Notes: a model not told the origin generated them from the letters alone. A stretch of 64,000 nt of DNA from Hyphococcus luteus (GCF_002943565.1 NZ_PJCH01000015.1:248001-312000), one strand, 5' to 3'. Positions 53,135 through 63,074 are shown, counted from the first letter of the stretch. Numbers and translations are program-made.

Positions 53135-54220
53135 CTATTCCGCCGCGTGGATGTGACGCCGGCCGGCCTCTTCGGAAAGCCGCCCGCCGGCGAAGACGAA
53201 GCCTTCCACCCCCGGCACATAGAGCATGTTGGTGAGCCGGCCCGAAAAAGCGACATACTCGCCGTCTTTTTCCCCGCGCATGCAGACATGAGGCAACGCG
53301 ATCACTTCGCCGAGCTGCGATAGCGACTTCTCGCCCACCGCCCGGAATTGCGGCATGTCGTCCGGATGAACGATTTCCTTGGTGGTCTTGCCGAGGAGCA
53401 ACGCCGCCGGGACGCCGAAGGCGCGTTCGGCCGACGGGCTCGCATAGATGACCTTGCCTTCCGGTGAAAAGATCAGGGTGACGTCGAGAGAGGACTCCAC
53501 CAGCGCGCGGAAACGCTGCTCCGCCGTATGGGCGTCATCGACCCGGCGGCGCAGCACCGACAAGAGCTTGTCGTTTTTCGTGTGCAACAGGATCGACCGG
53601 TCGATCATCCGCTGCGTCACCAGCGCAAGATAGGCGGTCGAAATTCCGTAAAACACAACCGCCGTCGCAATGAGCACGCCATTGGCGCTCGACGCCAGCG
53701 CATAAGTCGCCGCAAGCGGCGCCAGCGCGGGAATGTTGAAGGCGAGCACGGCCCGCCAGGACGCGCCGGCTGAGACGATCGCCGCCGCGGTCATGCCGGC
53801 GATGACGAAAGGCAGGAAAGCATGATCGATTGCGCCGTGCACGGCGAATATCGGGGCGAGCGCGCCCCAGACCATGCCGTTGAGCCCCATGAAGAAAATG
53901 TGGAGCTTTGCAAAATTCGACATGTTGCGCGCGCCGACCCCACCGACCCGGTAGCGCAGCCACAGCCCCGCGCGCAGCGCCGCAATGGCGAGAATGGCGC
54001 CGGCCCAGATCAGGAGCGTGTTGCGTTCAACAGCGTTCCACGCCACGGCCACAGTGATGAGCGCGTTAAGGGCGCTCGCGACCACCGCCACCGGCGCGCC
54101 GCGAAACAACAGCGCCGCACGCTCCACCTTGACTTTAACCGCTTCAACCTGCGTCAGGCCCTGTAGTCGGGCCTTGCGGCTAGGAACTTTTGAAATTGCG
54201 GTCTGCAGTTCCGCAATCAT
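53135..54220 (-). CDS. Polytopic membrane protein with a C-terminal PAS domain and no output domain
   Basis: 361 residues. About six membrane segments fill residues 42-205, followed by a coiled stretch (LLSVLRRRVDDAHTAEQRFR) and a PAS domain (about 232-345: FRALVESSLDVTLIFSPEGKVIY, ASPSAERAFGVPAALLLGKT, IVHPDDMPQFRAVG). It ends just after the PAS; no kinase, GGDEF or EAL follows. The membrane part resembles the MASE-like sensor regions of other signalling proteins. Signalling must go through a partner, none being adjacent. The gap to aatA (295 bases) holds one CCCCTT/AAGGGG hairpin near 54460-54480. Confidence 0.78.
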   Translation of the reverse strand: MIAELQTAISKVPSRKARLQGLTQVEAVKVKVERAALLFRGAPVAVVASALNALITVAVAWNAVERNTLLIWAGAILAIAALRAGLWLRYRVGGVGARNMSNFAKLHIFFMGLNGMVWGALAPIFAVHGAIDHAFLPFVIAGMTAAAIVSAGASWRAVLAFNIPALAPLAATYALASSANGVLIATAVVFYGISTAYLALVTQRMIDRSILLHTKNDKLLSVLRRRVDDAHTAEQRFRALVESSLDVTLIFSPEGKVIYASPSAERAFGVPAALLLGKTTKEIVHPDDMPQFRAVGEKSLSQLGEVIALPHVCMRGEKDGEYVAFSGRLTNMLYVPGVEGFVFAGGRLSEEAGRRHIHAAE

Positions 54221-54515
54221 AAGCGCTCCTCATGTTCCCCCGCTCGACCATGAAAACATAACGCAGAACAGCTTCAAACCAAAAGTCGGGACGCCCGGGC
54301 CGGGCGATGCTTTTCCACAAGCTCCTAAAAAGCATTCCCAATTTAGGGGCTTGCAGCCAAAATCGCCAGCGGGAGCGGCGGATCGCTTGTGAAACCCGCT
54401 TTTTCAGCGCTTTTTCGGCGCCGCACAAAAGATTTCCGGCGCAGCGCGCAAAAGGGTTTGGCCCCTTCCAAACAAAGGGGTAAAGAGCCTCCGCAACCGC
54501 ATACGAGAATCCTAA

Positions 54516-55724
<1,209 letters not shown>

Positions 55725-55771
55725 CGCTTCGGAGCGGTTTCGGCCGCCGGAGTTCCATCGATAAATTCGAA

Positions 55772-55822
55772 CAATCAAACTGATATTATCAATTTGATTG
55801 CGCTCTCTGCCGTCCCTATATC
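55772..55822 (+). promoter_or_regulatory. Promoter with overlapping palindromic operator, upstream of dps
   Basis: CAATCAAA ... TTTGATTG form a 29-base near-palindrome (55772-55800) with further inner symmetry (TGATA/TATCA). Its right arm contains TTGATT (55794-55799), a -35 box, and TATATC follows at 55817-55822 after a 17-base spacer, giving a full sigma-70-type promoter 28 bases from the dps start. A dyad just at the -35 suits an activator such as OxyR, the usual regulator of dps; that choice is inference. Confidence 0.7.
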
Positions 55823-55850
55823 ATTGCTGAAGCAACGAAGGAGAGATCTC

Positions 55851-56324
55851 ATGGTGAAAGTCGACATTGGCATTGCAGAAAACGCGCGCAATTCCGTCGC
55901 CGAAGCGCTCAATGCGACGCTCGCCGACACATACGCGCTCTATATGAAGACCCACGCCTATCACTGGAACGTGACGGGCCCGCAATTCAATACGCTCCAC
56001 AATATGTTCGAGGAGCAGTATCGCGAGATGTGGGAAGCGCTGGACGAAATCGCCGAACGCGTGCGCGCCCTTGGCGTCTTCGCGCCGACCAGCGGCAAGC
56101 AGTTCGCCGAGCTCGCAGCCATCGACAGCGCCGACACGAAGCCGCCCGCCGCAGGCGACATGGTCAAAAATCTTCTGACCGATCATGAAACCCTGATCAA
56201 GCGCGCCCGCCAAGGCCTCGAAACGGCGGAAGAAGCCGGCGATGCGGCGAGCGCGGACCTTCTCACCGTGCGCATCCAGACGCACGAAAAAACCGCCTGG
56301 ATGCTGCGCGCGCTGACCGAGTAA
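55851..56324 (+). CDS. dps: Dps-family DNA-protection ferritin
   Basis: 157 residues from ATG 55851, with GAAGGAGAG ahead of it. Dodecameric mini-ferritin that binds DNA and oxidises Fe2+ with peroxide. The intersubunit ferroxidase motif is present: LYMKTHAYHWNVTGPQF, then LHNMFEEQYREMWEALDEIAER (His, Asp and Glu ligands). The C-terminal helix (LTVRIQTHEKTAWMLRALTE) is standard. Terminator follows. The ORF extends upstream to 55794 but that runs through the promoter. Confidence 0.93.
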   Translation: MVKVDIGIAENARNSVAEALNATLADTYALYMKTHAYHWNVTGPQFNTLHNMFEEQYREMWEALDEIAERVRALGVFAPTSGKQFAELAAIDSADTKPPAAGDMVKNLLTDHETLIKRARQGLETAEEAGDAASADLLTVRIQTHEKTAWMLRALTE

Positions 56325-56343
56325 CAAGTCAAATCGTTTTCAA

Positions 56344-56378
56344 AGAAAAAGCCGGGCCAGAGCGTCCGGCTTTTTTTT
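56344..56378 (+). terminator. Intrinsic terminator of dps
   Basis: AAGCCGG and CCGGCTT pair around a 10-base loop and are followed by eight T residues (56371-56378). It lies 20 bases after the dps stop. Confidence 0.9.
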
Positions 56379-56498
56379 CGTGCGCAGAAAGAAACGAAAG
56401 ATAAAATTGTTGGAAAACGCCCCCATGCGTGGCGCGCTTTCTCGCTATTGCCCTGAAATACCGGTTCCCTTAGGCTGGATTGCAGGGGAAATGCGTAA

Positions 56499-56699
56499 AT
56501 GTCGGTAATCACGACCAAGCACAATATACAAAAATTGATTTCCCGCCGCTCATTATTTGTCGCTGGCGGCGTCTCGACAGTTGCTTCCGCGCTTGGATTG
56601 CACAGCCTTCTCAACACTAGAAAAGAGCAAGCGCTCGTCACCGATCCGGACGGAGATGAATTCATCTATCGCGACGGATATATTATCAAGCTGAACTGA
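56499..56699 (+). CDS. Twin-arginine mini-protein upstream of a GMC oxidoreductase
   Basis: 66 residues. KLISRRSLFVAGGVSTVASA gives a twin-arginine-like signal (SRRSLF followed by a hydrophobic stretch), and only about 30 residues remain (TRKEQALVTDPDGDEFIYRD and a short tail GYIIKLN). Its stop and the oxidoreductase start overlap as TGATG. Small Tat-bearing subunits that carry a signal-less GMC partner across the membrane are known in gluconate and sugar dehydrogenases, so this may be such an escort. That role is inference. Confidence 0.6.
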   Translation: MSVITTKHNIQKLISRRSLFVAGGVSTVASALGLHSLLNTRKEQALVTDPDGDEFIYRDGYIIKLN

Positions 56700-58144
56700 T
56701 GATTTTCGACTTCGACCAGCTCAGCGCCTTCAACATCCCGCCAATCGTCATTATTGGATCTGGTCCGGCCGGAGTCACGCTCGCCAGAACTCTCGCGAAC
56801 AAAGGCGTCGACAGCCTTATTCTCGAAGCTGGCGGTATGGAATTGACCGAACGCACTCAAGAAACATGCAAAGGCAAAGTGATCGGCGATGAATATTGGG
56901 ACCTTGAATACAGCCATTTGAAATATTTCGGCGGCGCCAGCAATCACTGGAGCGGTTTCTGCCGGCAGCTTGACGCGGTCGATTTCGAACCACGCGACGA
57001 TATTGACAGTCATTTAGGCTGGCCTATCGCCAAGACCGACCTCGATCCCTATCTCGAACCGGCCTCCAAGATCCTGAAAGTCCCGGCTCTCAAGGAAAAG
57101 ACGATCAGCAGGCGTCTTAAGGAGATTGAATTCGCGCTCAGTCCGCCCGTGCGGTTCGGAGACAGCGAGTATGAAGAGTTCTTCAGATCCTCAAAAAGGG
57201 CAAATCTGTGCCTGAATGCAAATGTTATCTCTCTCAGGGCGAGAAACGGCCGAATCGAGGCGGCCGAGGTCGCCGGCCCGGACGGAACAGTGACAACGGT
57301 CAGAACGGGCTTCGCCGTTATCTGCGCTGGCGGCATAGACAATTCGCGGCTCCTGCTCTGGTCGAATGAAATGTCCGAAGAGCCGGTCGTGGCCGACTCG
57401 CGAACCCTCGGGAAATACTGGTTCGAACACCCCCATAATATGGGCGGCGAAGTTAAAACCCACGGCTTTCCGACAGAATACAACTTCCCTTATGATTGGA
57501 CTTTTTTGTCGCCGACCGCCGAAGCGATGCGCGAATTTCGTATACTGAATGCCTCAATCCGAATCTACCATACGTTGGGAGACGATTCTCTGCCCAAGGC
57601 GATGGCGCGCAGCGCGTTTTGCGCCACACGCCCCGTAAGCACAGGCGTTTTTGACCGATTAGACGTGAGTGTTAAGTGCGCCGATCCGATCCAGCTCGTC
57701 TGGGAACAAGAACCGCGCAGCGAAAACCGGATCGAACTCTCAAAGCAAGAAAAAGACGGTTTCGGCGTGCCGCGCCCCGTACTTTATTGGAAAAAGAGCA
57801 AGCTCGATTACAGGACCGCCAAGGTGGCGCTGGAACTGCTCGGACGCCACCTTCAGGAAAAGAACCAAGGCGTTGTGCATTCCTATGAGCACATCATAGG
57901 CGCGAAGCATCATCCAGCCACCGGCTGGATGGCCGGCCACCACCATATGGGCGGCACGCGCATGGCGGAGCGGCCCGATCTCGGCGTCGTCGACCGCAAT
58001 CTGAAGATTTTCGGAATGGCGAACGGATATGTTCTCGGCTCATCCGTTTTCCCTCATGGCGGGCACGCCAACCCCACGTTCACCATCGTTCAGATGTCAT
58101 TGCGGCTGGCCGAGCACCTTGAAGCGACATCAAGAGCGCCTTAA
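56699..58144 (+). CDS. GMC-family FAD-dependent oxidoreductase
   Basis: 481 residues. FAD site PIVIIGSGPAGVTLARTLANK, then LILEAGGMEL, KYFGGASNHWSGFCRQLD, a second cofactor part FAVICAGGIDNSRLLLWSN, and the C-terminal catalytic block HHHMGGTRMAERP with SSVFPHGGHANPTFTIVQMS, in which His and Asn act in GMC enzymes. No signal of its own. Sugar or alcohol substrate not predictable. Coupled to the twin-arginine mini-protein by overlapping stop/start; faces the lipoprotein gene 12 bases away. Confidence 0.88.
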   Translation: MIFDFDQLSAFNIPPIVIIGSGPAGVTLARTLANKGVDSLILEAGGMELTERTQETCKGKVIGDEYWDLEYSHLKYFGGASNHWSGFCRQLDAVDFEPRDDIDSHLGWPIAKTDLDPYLEPASKILKVPALKEKTISRRLKEIEFALSPPVRFGDSEYEEFFRSSKRANLCLNANVISLRARNGRIEAAEVAGPDGTVTTVRTGFAVICAGGIDNSRLLLWSNEMSEEPVVADSRTLGKYWFEHPHNMGGEVKTHGFPTEYNFPYDWTFLSPTAEAMREFRILNASIRIYHTLGDDSLPKAMARSAFCATRPVSTGVFDRLDVSVKCADPIQLVWEQEPRSENRIELSKQEKDGFGVPRPVLYWKKSKLDYRTAKVALELLGRHLQEKNQGVVHSYEHIIGAKHHPATGWMAGHHHMGGTRMAERPDLGVVDRNLKIFGMANGYVLGSSVFPHGGHANPTFTIVQMSLRLAEHLEATSRAP

Positions 58145-58156
58145 CCCTCTTCCGAC

Positions 58157-58537
58157 TTAACGGCGAGGTTCGTTCCATTCATGCATGTCCGTAATGAAGC
58201 ACGGACCGCCGGTGATCGAATCCGGCGTGCTGATTTTATCGCCTTTGGTGATGCAGGAAGAGCCGCGCGTTTTCAGCGCAATCGCGTCGAACGCCCATTC
58301 CGGCTTGCAAGCGCCGCTCAGGCTTAACTGATACCAGTCATTGACGCCCTGTTCGATCAAGACGGCGTCATCGCCAAGCGGGCGCCATGAATTGATAGTT
58401 CGCGCAAAACAGATGCGGGAGACTTCCTCTCCCTGCTTTTGAGCGATTTCGGCTTGCAGGCTGTCATCCGTCTTGTCCGGGTAAGCCTGACAGGCGGCGA
58501 GCGATAAGACGGCGCCGCTCATGAGGATCTTTTTCAT
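58157..58537 (-). CDS. Small lipoprotein, DUF6491-like
   Basis: 126 residues. Lipoprotein signal MKKILMSGAVLSLAACQAYP with Cys16. The mature part has SRICFARTINSWRPLGDDAV, LIEQGVNDWYQLSLSGACKP, a SSCITKGDKI turn and GPCFITDMHEW; four Cys in the mature chain would form two disulphides. The CF...W...C...C...G.C.I pattern fits a family of uncharacterised lipoproteins (DUF6491). Function unknown. Confidence 0.65.
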   Translation of the reverse strand: MKKILMSGAVLSLAACQAYPDKTDDSLQAEIAQKQGEEVSRICFARTINSWRPLGDDAVLIEQGVNDWYQLSLSGACKPEWAFDAIALKTRGSSCITKGDKISTPDSITGGPCFITDMHEWNEPRR

Positions 58538-58847
58538 TCCCTCCTCCTTTTCGAATCTGGCCGCAGATAAAACGGTTTTACGTCTGAATAAGCCCAGCTA
58601 TTTTCTAGCTGGCTGCCGAAGCATTTTTTGCGTTTTACGGCTTTGCTTACAATTCGACCAACACGCAGCGATGAGCCCTGTTCCGAAATTCGCAGGGGAA
58701 TTGGACGTAATATTTGCAATCAAAAGGTACAGGCCGGACAGGAGCATTTTGAATACATTTCGCAGCCCAAGCCGCGCACAAGCCGGGGAGCAGTAGTTTC
58801 ATCGGAAAAAAGCTGTATTATTACCGCCGTGCGGCAAAGAGAGCTGA
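58538..58847. other. Non-coding gap
   Basis: 310 bases between the leftward lipoprotein gene and the rightward GT87 gene. Short open frames on both strands lack family likeness and good ribosome sites. I see no RNA gene, repeat or clear promoter; the right end (AGAGAGC before the ATG) holds the ribosome site of the GT87 gene. Confidence 0.4.
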
Positions 58848-60014
58848 ATGGATAACATTACGCTTTACGCCCGCCAGCGCGGCGCCATCAGCGCAGCTTA
58901 CGCCGCAGCGCTTCTGGGCCTCGTTTATCTTTTCATGAAGAGCGCGCTTATGGGAGCGCCAACTGTCGATTTCAAGTATTTCTGGCTGGCGGGCGACCTC
59001 TGGCGGGACGGCGTCTCGCCTTATTCGCAGGCCTTTGCGGAACGTGCGGCCGAAACATTCCCGCAAACCAACCATGCGCAGATATTTCCTTACCCGCCGA
59101 ACTGGTGGCTGGTCTCGTCCACGCTTGCCTTAATGCCTCATGATCTGGCCGCATGGATCTGGCGGACAATAAGCGCGGTTCTGACGTTTGCCTCCATAGC
59201 GCTAGCCTGGCGGGCGATCCGACCGCGGGAAGGGTTTCTTCACCCGCTGTTCGCCGCCAGTCTCGCCTATGCCTTCCTTATGAGCGCGACGCCTATGAAT
59301 CTTGCGATCGGACAGAACGCGGCGGTCATGCTGTTCGGCCTCGCCTTTGTCATCTTTGGCGCCTGCAGTCAGCGTCCTTGGGCGCTCGCCGCCGGGATTG
59401 TCGTTTTAATGTTGAAGCCGCAGCTCGGCGCGCCGGTCGCCGCCTACTTTCTCATGCAAAAAGACGGCTGGAAAACCGTCGGCGCAGCCGCGCTTGTCAC
59501 GTTCGTCATGTGCGCGCCGGCCTTCTTCTCATCGCTGCCCGCAGAATTGACGACCGATTTTCTCCATCAGGTCAGCATTTATGACACGCAGGAAACGGCC
59601 TTTGCCGTCTCCATGACGGGCGCCCGAAATATAACGCTGCTGCTGACGGGCGCGGACATATCCTCTGCATGGTTTGCGCTGGCGAGCCTCGCGGCCGGTT
59701 TCGCGATCGGCGCGCTTTGCCGTGGAAACGGCCTGCCGCTTCTCATCGGGAGCGTTCTGTTCATCACGCCGCTTCACACCTATGACCTTGTCCTAGCCGC
59801 ACCGCTTCTGATTTTTTCTTTTGCAATGACAGGCGTCGCACAATGGCTTTTATGGGCGGGGCTGGCGATCATCTTCCGGGCCAACAATATCGCCGCCGCA
59901 ACCGGGCTGCATTATGCCGACACCCTGTCCTTTCCAGGCGCAAGCGTCGCATCCATCGGCCTGCTGGCGATCTTAGCGGGCGTCCTTGCAGATGCGCGGT
60001 CAAAAAAAGCGTGA
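58848..60014 (+). CDS. GT87-family (DUF2029) polyprenyl-phosphate-dependent glycosyltransferase
   Basis: 388 residues, about ten membrane segments. VDFKYFWLAGDLWRDGVSPYS near the N-terminus has the DFxxFW/D pattern and Asp residues typical of GT-C enzymes of the GT87 family, followed by FPYPPNWWLVSSTLALMP. Later parts are hydrophobic (VMLFGLAFVIFGACSQRPW, MLKPQLGAPVAAYFL with the family KPQ). It likely adds a mannose or arabinose-type sugar from a lipid donor on the periplasmic side; acceptor unknown. Confidence 0.8.
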   Translation: MDNITLYARQRGAISAAYAAALLGLVYLFMKSALMGAPTVDFKYFWLAGDLWRDGVSPYSQAFAERAAETFPQTNHAQIFPYPPNWWLVSSTLALMPHDLAAWIWRTISAVLTFASIALAWRAIRPREGFLHPLFAASLAYAFLMSATPMNLAIGQNAAVMLFGLAFVIFGACSQRPWALAAGIVVLMLKPQLGAPVAAYFLMQKDGWKTVGAAALVTFVMCAPAFFSSLPAELTTDFLHQVSIYDTQETAFAVSMTGARNITLLLTGADISSAWFALASLAAGFAIGALCRGNGLPLLIGSVLFITPLHTYDLVLAAPLLIFSFAMTGVAQWLLWAGLAIIFRANNIAAATGLHYADTLSFPGASVASIGLLAILAGVLADARSKKA

Positions 60015-60060
60015 TGGCGTCCGGTCCGACGCCGAAACACAGCCCGTCGATATGGAGGAA

Positions 60061-60136
60061 TGGTGCCCCCAGTCCGACTCGAACGAACGACCTACTGATT
60101 ACAAATCAGTTGCTCTACCAGCTGAGCTATAGGGGC
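60061..60136 (-). tRNA. tRNA-Thr(TGT)
   Basis: 76 bases on the minus strand including the encoded CCA. Acceptor stem GCCCCTA pairs with TGGGGGC bar one wobble position, the D arm has AGCTCAGCTGGTAGAGCA, the anticodon stem-loop is CTGAT-TTGTAAT-ATCAG-like with anticodon TGT (reads ACA and, with wobble, other Thr codons), and the T arm holds GTTCGAGTC. It lies between two unrelated genes. Confidence 0.97.
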
Positions 60137-60216
60137 ATTGGCCGCAGGGGATACCGGATTGGACGCCGCCTGACTAGAGGGTATAGAAAGCCTCTCAAGT
60201 TTTCCGGAGCGCTCTC

Positions 60217-60669
60217 ATGAAACGCCTTCTCGCCCTTGCCGCCGCCCTCTCCCTCGCCGCCTGCGGCGATGCCGGCGGCGGGTCCCATGGCAAGGCCGGG
60301 AGCGAGCCGGGCGGCAAAGCCGCTGCGGCGCCAGCGTCTCCTGCCGCCGCGGAAACGCCGGCCACCCCGGCCGAACGCGGGCGCAAGGTCTTCAATCAAT
60401 GCGCGATCTGCCACGCCGCTGAGGAAGGCGCGGGCAACCGTGTCGGCCCCAATCTTTTCGGCGTCGTGGGGCGAAAGGCGGGAACGCTGGAAGGCTTTTC
60501 CTATTCGCAGGCGATGAAAAATTCCAACATCGTCTGGAACGAGGCAACCCTCGACGCCTATATCGAAAACCCGCTGCAATATGTGCGCGGCACCCGCATG
60601 GCGTATGCGGGGCTTCGCAACGAGCAACAGCGCGCCGACCTCATCGCGTATCTCAAAACGCTGAAATAG
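60217..60669 (+). CDS. Lipoprotein class I c-type cytochrome
   Basis: 150 residues. Lipoprotein signal MKRLLALAAALSLAACGDAG (Cys16), a Gly/Ala/Pro linker (about 20-50), then haem motif CAICH in VFNQCAICHAAEEGAGNRVG, PNLFGVVGRKAGT, and the Met ligand in RGTRMAYAGLRNEQQ before the last helix LIAYLKTL. Resembles small soluble cytochromes c2/c550 tethered to the membrane. Electron partner unknown. Confidence 0.92.
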   Translation: MKRLLALAAALSLAACGDAGGGSHGKAGSEPGGKAAAAPASPAAAETPATPAERGRKVFNQCAICHAAEEGAGNRVGPNLFGVVGRKAGTLEGFSYSQAMKNSNIVWNEATLDAYIENPLQYVRGTRMAYAGLRNEQQRADLIAYLKTLK

Positions 60670-60674
60670 GCGTT

Positions 60675-60869
60675 TTATTCTTTGTTCCGCCCGGTCTCGG
60701 CCCCGGTCTTCGCATCGGCTTTTTCCGGTTCGCCTGTTCGATCCTCAACATGGTCATTTTGAAGCCATTCCTTCAGCTTATGCGCATCGTTCGCGCTCAG
60801 CTTATCGAGGCCCGCTACCGTTGATTTCAGGCGTCTTGCTCTAAAAAACTTTTTTATCCGTCCCCACAC
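60675..60869 (-). CDS. Small basic hypothetical protein
   Basis: 64 residues: MWGRIKKFFRARRLKSTVAG, LDKLSANDAHKLKEWLQNDH, then an acidic tail EKADAKTGAETGRNKE. Basic N-terminal amphipathic helix and helical middle; no family recognised. Ten bases downstream of the aldolase stop on the same strand, so likely cotranscribed. Confidence 0.5.
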   Translation of the reverse strand: MWGRIKKFFRARRLKSTVAGLDKLSANDAHKLKEWLQNDHVEDRTGEPEKADAKTGAETGRNKE

Positions 60870-60879
60870 AAAAACAGCA

Positions 60880-61719
60880 TCAAACGTCGTAGCCGGGATT
60901 GATCCGGTTCAGCCGGCGCAGAAGACCGGGCCAGGCGAGATTGTCGCCGAGGCCTGGAATGAAGGCGGGCGAGCCCTGCATCATCACTTTCGCGCTCATT
61001 TCCGGCGTTTCCTCGCGCGGCGGCTTGGTGTCGGACTGCGCGAGGATCTGCGCCTTGCAGGCCTGTTCGAGAAAATACATGCGCAAGAACGCCGTCGCGC
61101 AATTGGCGCCCACCGTCAGCGTGCCGTGATTGCGCAGGATCATGAAATGATGCGCGCCCATATCGGCGACAAGGCGTTCGCGTTCGTCGAGATCCGTCGC
61201 AATGCCCTCATAGTCGTGATAGGCGATGTCGTCATGGACGACCATGGCGAACTGCGTATAGCGCTTCAACCCGTCCTGCTGCGCCGAGACAGCAACGCCG
61301 TAAGGACTATGCACATGAAGCACCGCATGGGCGTCGTCGCGCGCCATATGCACCGCCGAATGAATAGTGAAGCCCGCCGGATTTGAAAAATAAGGCGTGT
61401 CGCAAACGACCTGTCCGTCCACATCGACCTTGATCAACGCAGACGCCGTCATTTCCTCAAAGAAGATGCCGTAAGGATTGATCAGGAACCGCGCCTTGCC
61501 GCCCTCATCGGGACAGCGCGCCGAAAAGTGCGTGAAGATCATATCCGTCATGCCGTAGATGGAACCGAGCCGGTAGGTTGCTGCGAGATCGCAGCGCAGG
61601 CGCCATTCCTCATCGCTCACTTTGCCCTTGAGCGAAGGCAGGCTTAAAGGATCGGGAATGTCGAAACCGGGCTCCTTGTCGATCCCCGTATTCGCTTGTG
61701 TTGCTTGCGCCGCCGTCAT
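60880..61719 (-). CDS. Class II aldolase/adducin-family protein
   Basis: 279 residues. LRCDLAATYRLGSIYGMTDMIFTHFSARCP opens the family domain in part, with FLINPYGIFFEEMTASALIKVD, HVHSPYGVAVSAQQDG (two metal-binding His) and MILRNHGTLTVGANCATAFLRMYF (third His). The residual family range covers fuculose-phosphate aldolase and many non-enzymatic members; homologues of this length (about 250-280) are usually of unknown substrate. Confidence 0.85.
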   Translation of the reverse strand: MTAAQATQANTGIDKEPGFDIPDPLSLPSLKGKVSDEEWRLRCDLAATYRLGSIYGMTDMIFTHFSARCPDEGGKARFLINPYGIFFEEMTASALIKVDVDGQVVCDTPYFSNPAGFTIHSAVHMARDDAHAVLHVHSPYGVAVSAQQDGLKRYTQFAMVVHDDIAYHDYEGIATDLDERERLVADMGAHHFMILRNHGTLTVGANCATAFLRMYFLEQACKAQILAQSDTKPPREETPEMSAKVMMQGSPAFIPGLGDNLAWPGLLRRLNRINPGYDV

Positions 61720-61787
61720 GGTCTTGTCTCCTCGCCTGTCTTTTCGGCCATGTTATTAGATGAGGCGGTAGGGCGCTACGGCTGGCT

Positions 61788-63074
61788 TCAGCTAATGTCG
61801 CGGGCGAGCCGGAAGCCGGAAAACTGCCAGCGCGCGTCCGGCGGGAAGAAATTGCGGTAGCTGACGCGGATATGGTCCGCCGGCGTCGCCGCCGAGCCGC
61901 CTTTCAGCACCATCTGGCCGGACATAAACTTGCCGTTATATTCCCCGACAGCGCCGTCGGCGACCGCAAAGCCCGGATAAGGCAGATAGGCGCTCGCCGT
62001 CCATTCCCAGACATCGCCAAAAAGCTGCAGGAGTTCGTTATCTTGCGGCTGCGGCGCCGCGGCCGGCGAACGGGGGGCGCCCGCCTCCATAAAGCGTCCC
62101 TCGACCGGGAACAGCGAGGCCGCCGCCTCCCACTCGAATTCCGTGGGCAAACGCGCGCCGGCCCAGCTCGCATAGGCCGCCGCCTCGTAATGGCTCACAT
62201 GGCAAACCGGGGCGTGCGGATCAATTTCGCGTTCGCCGAAAAGCGAATATCGCCGCCATTCGCCGTCAGCCTTGCGCCAGTATAACGGCGCGCGCCAGCC
62301 TTCGCGTTGAACCATGTCCCACCCGTCGGAGAGCCAATGGTCCGGCGTGTCGTAGCCGCCATCCTCCATGAATTCGAGATATTCCACATTCGTCACCGGC
62401 CGGTTCGCCAGTTCGAAAGGATGGAGATAGGTCTTGTGCCGCGGGCCTTCATTGTCAAAGGCGAAGCCGCCGCCAGGCCAGCCAATGTCGCAGACGCCGC
62501 CTTCCATCCGCCGCCAGGTCATCGCCGGCGCCGCATGACGAATATCCGCCGCCGCGTCTTCATAGACGACCGGCTTCAGCGCGTTATACGACATGGCGTG
62601 CTGCAGATCGGTGACCAGCAATTCCTGATGCTGTTCTTCATGGGCGCAGCCAAGCGTCACCAGCCCGGTGACGGCTGCCAGCGCGTCCTCGTCGGCTTTT
62701 TCCAGAAACGCCGTCAACGCCTCGTTCACATGGGCGCGATAGGAATAGACGTCCTCCAGAGACGGGCGGGAGACGAGCCCCCGGATCGGGCGCGGATGCA
62801 TCTCGCCGATCTGGTTGTAATAAGAATTAAACAGGAAGCCGAATTCCGGGTGATAGGACCGATACCCGGCGGCGTGAGGCTGAAGAATGAAGGTTTCGAA
62901 AAACCAGCTCGTATGGGCGAGGTTCCATTTCACCGGCGAGGCCGCCTCCATGGACTGGAGCATGCAGTCCTCGGGGCTTAAGGGCCTGGCGAGCGCCTCG
63001 CTGGCGGCCCTGACGCGCGTGAAACTTTCGAGTATAGTCGCGGCTGAATGGTAAGCGGGCTGGTCAAGGGGCAT
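61788..63074 (-). CDS. egtB: Ergothioneine-type sulfoxide synthase EgtB
   Basis: 428 residues from ATG 63074; a TTG at 63083 is in frame but overlaps the nadK-side region. The N-terminal DinB-like domain supplies His ligands: VKWNLAHTSWFFETFIL and LGCAHEEQHQELLVTDLQHAM (His-x3-His). The C-terminal formylglycine-generating-like domain has MEGGVCDIGWPGGGFAFDNE, RLPTEFEWEAAAS, FGDVWEWTASAYLPYPGF and VLKGGSAATPADHIRVSYRNFF. It joins a thiol sulfur to trimethyl-histidine using iron and O2. No egtD lies in the window. Confidence 0.88.
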   Translation of the reverse strand: MPLDQPAYHSAATILESFTRVRAASEALARPLSPEDCMLQSMEAASPVKWNLAHTSWFFETFILQPHAAGYRSYHPEFGFLFNSYYNQIGEMHPRPIRGLVSRPSLEDVYSYRAHVNEALTAFLEKADEDALAAVTGLVTLGCAHEEQHQELLVTDLQHAMSYNALKPVVYEDAAADIRHAAPAMTWRRMEGGVCDIGWPGGGFAFDNEGPRHKTYLHPFELANRPVTNVEYLEFMEDGGYDTPDHWLSDGWDMVQREGWRAPLYWRKADGEWRRYSLFGEREIDPHAPVCHVSHYEAAAYASWAGARLPTEFEWEAAASLFPVEGRFMEAGAPRSPAAAPQPQDNELLQLFGDVWEWTASAYLPYPGFAVADGAVGEYNGKFMSGQMVLKGGSAATPADHIRVSYRNFFPPDARWQFSGFRLARDIS

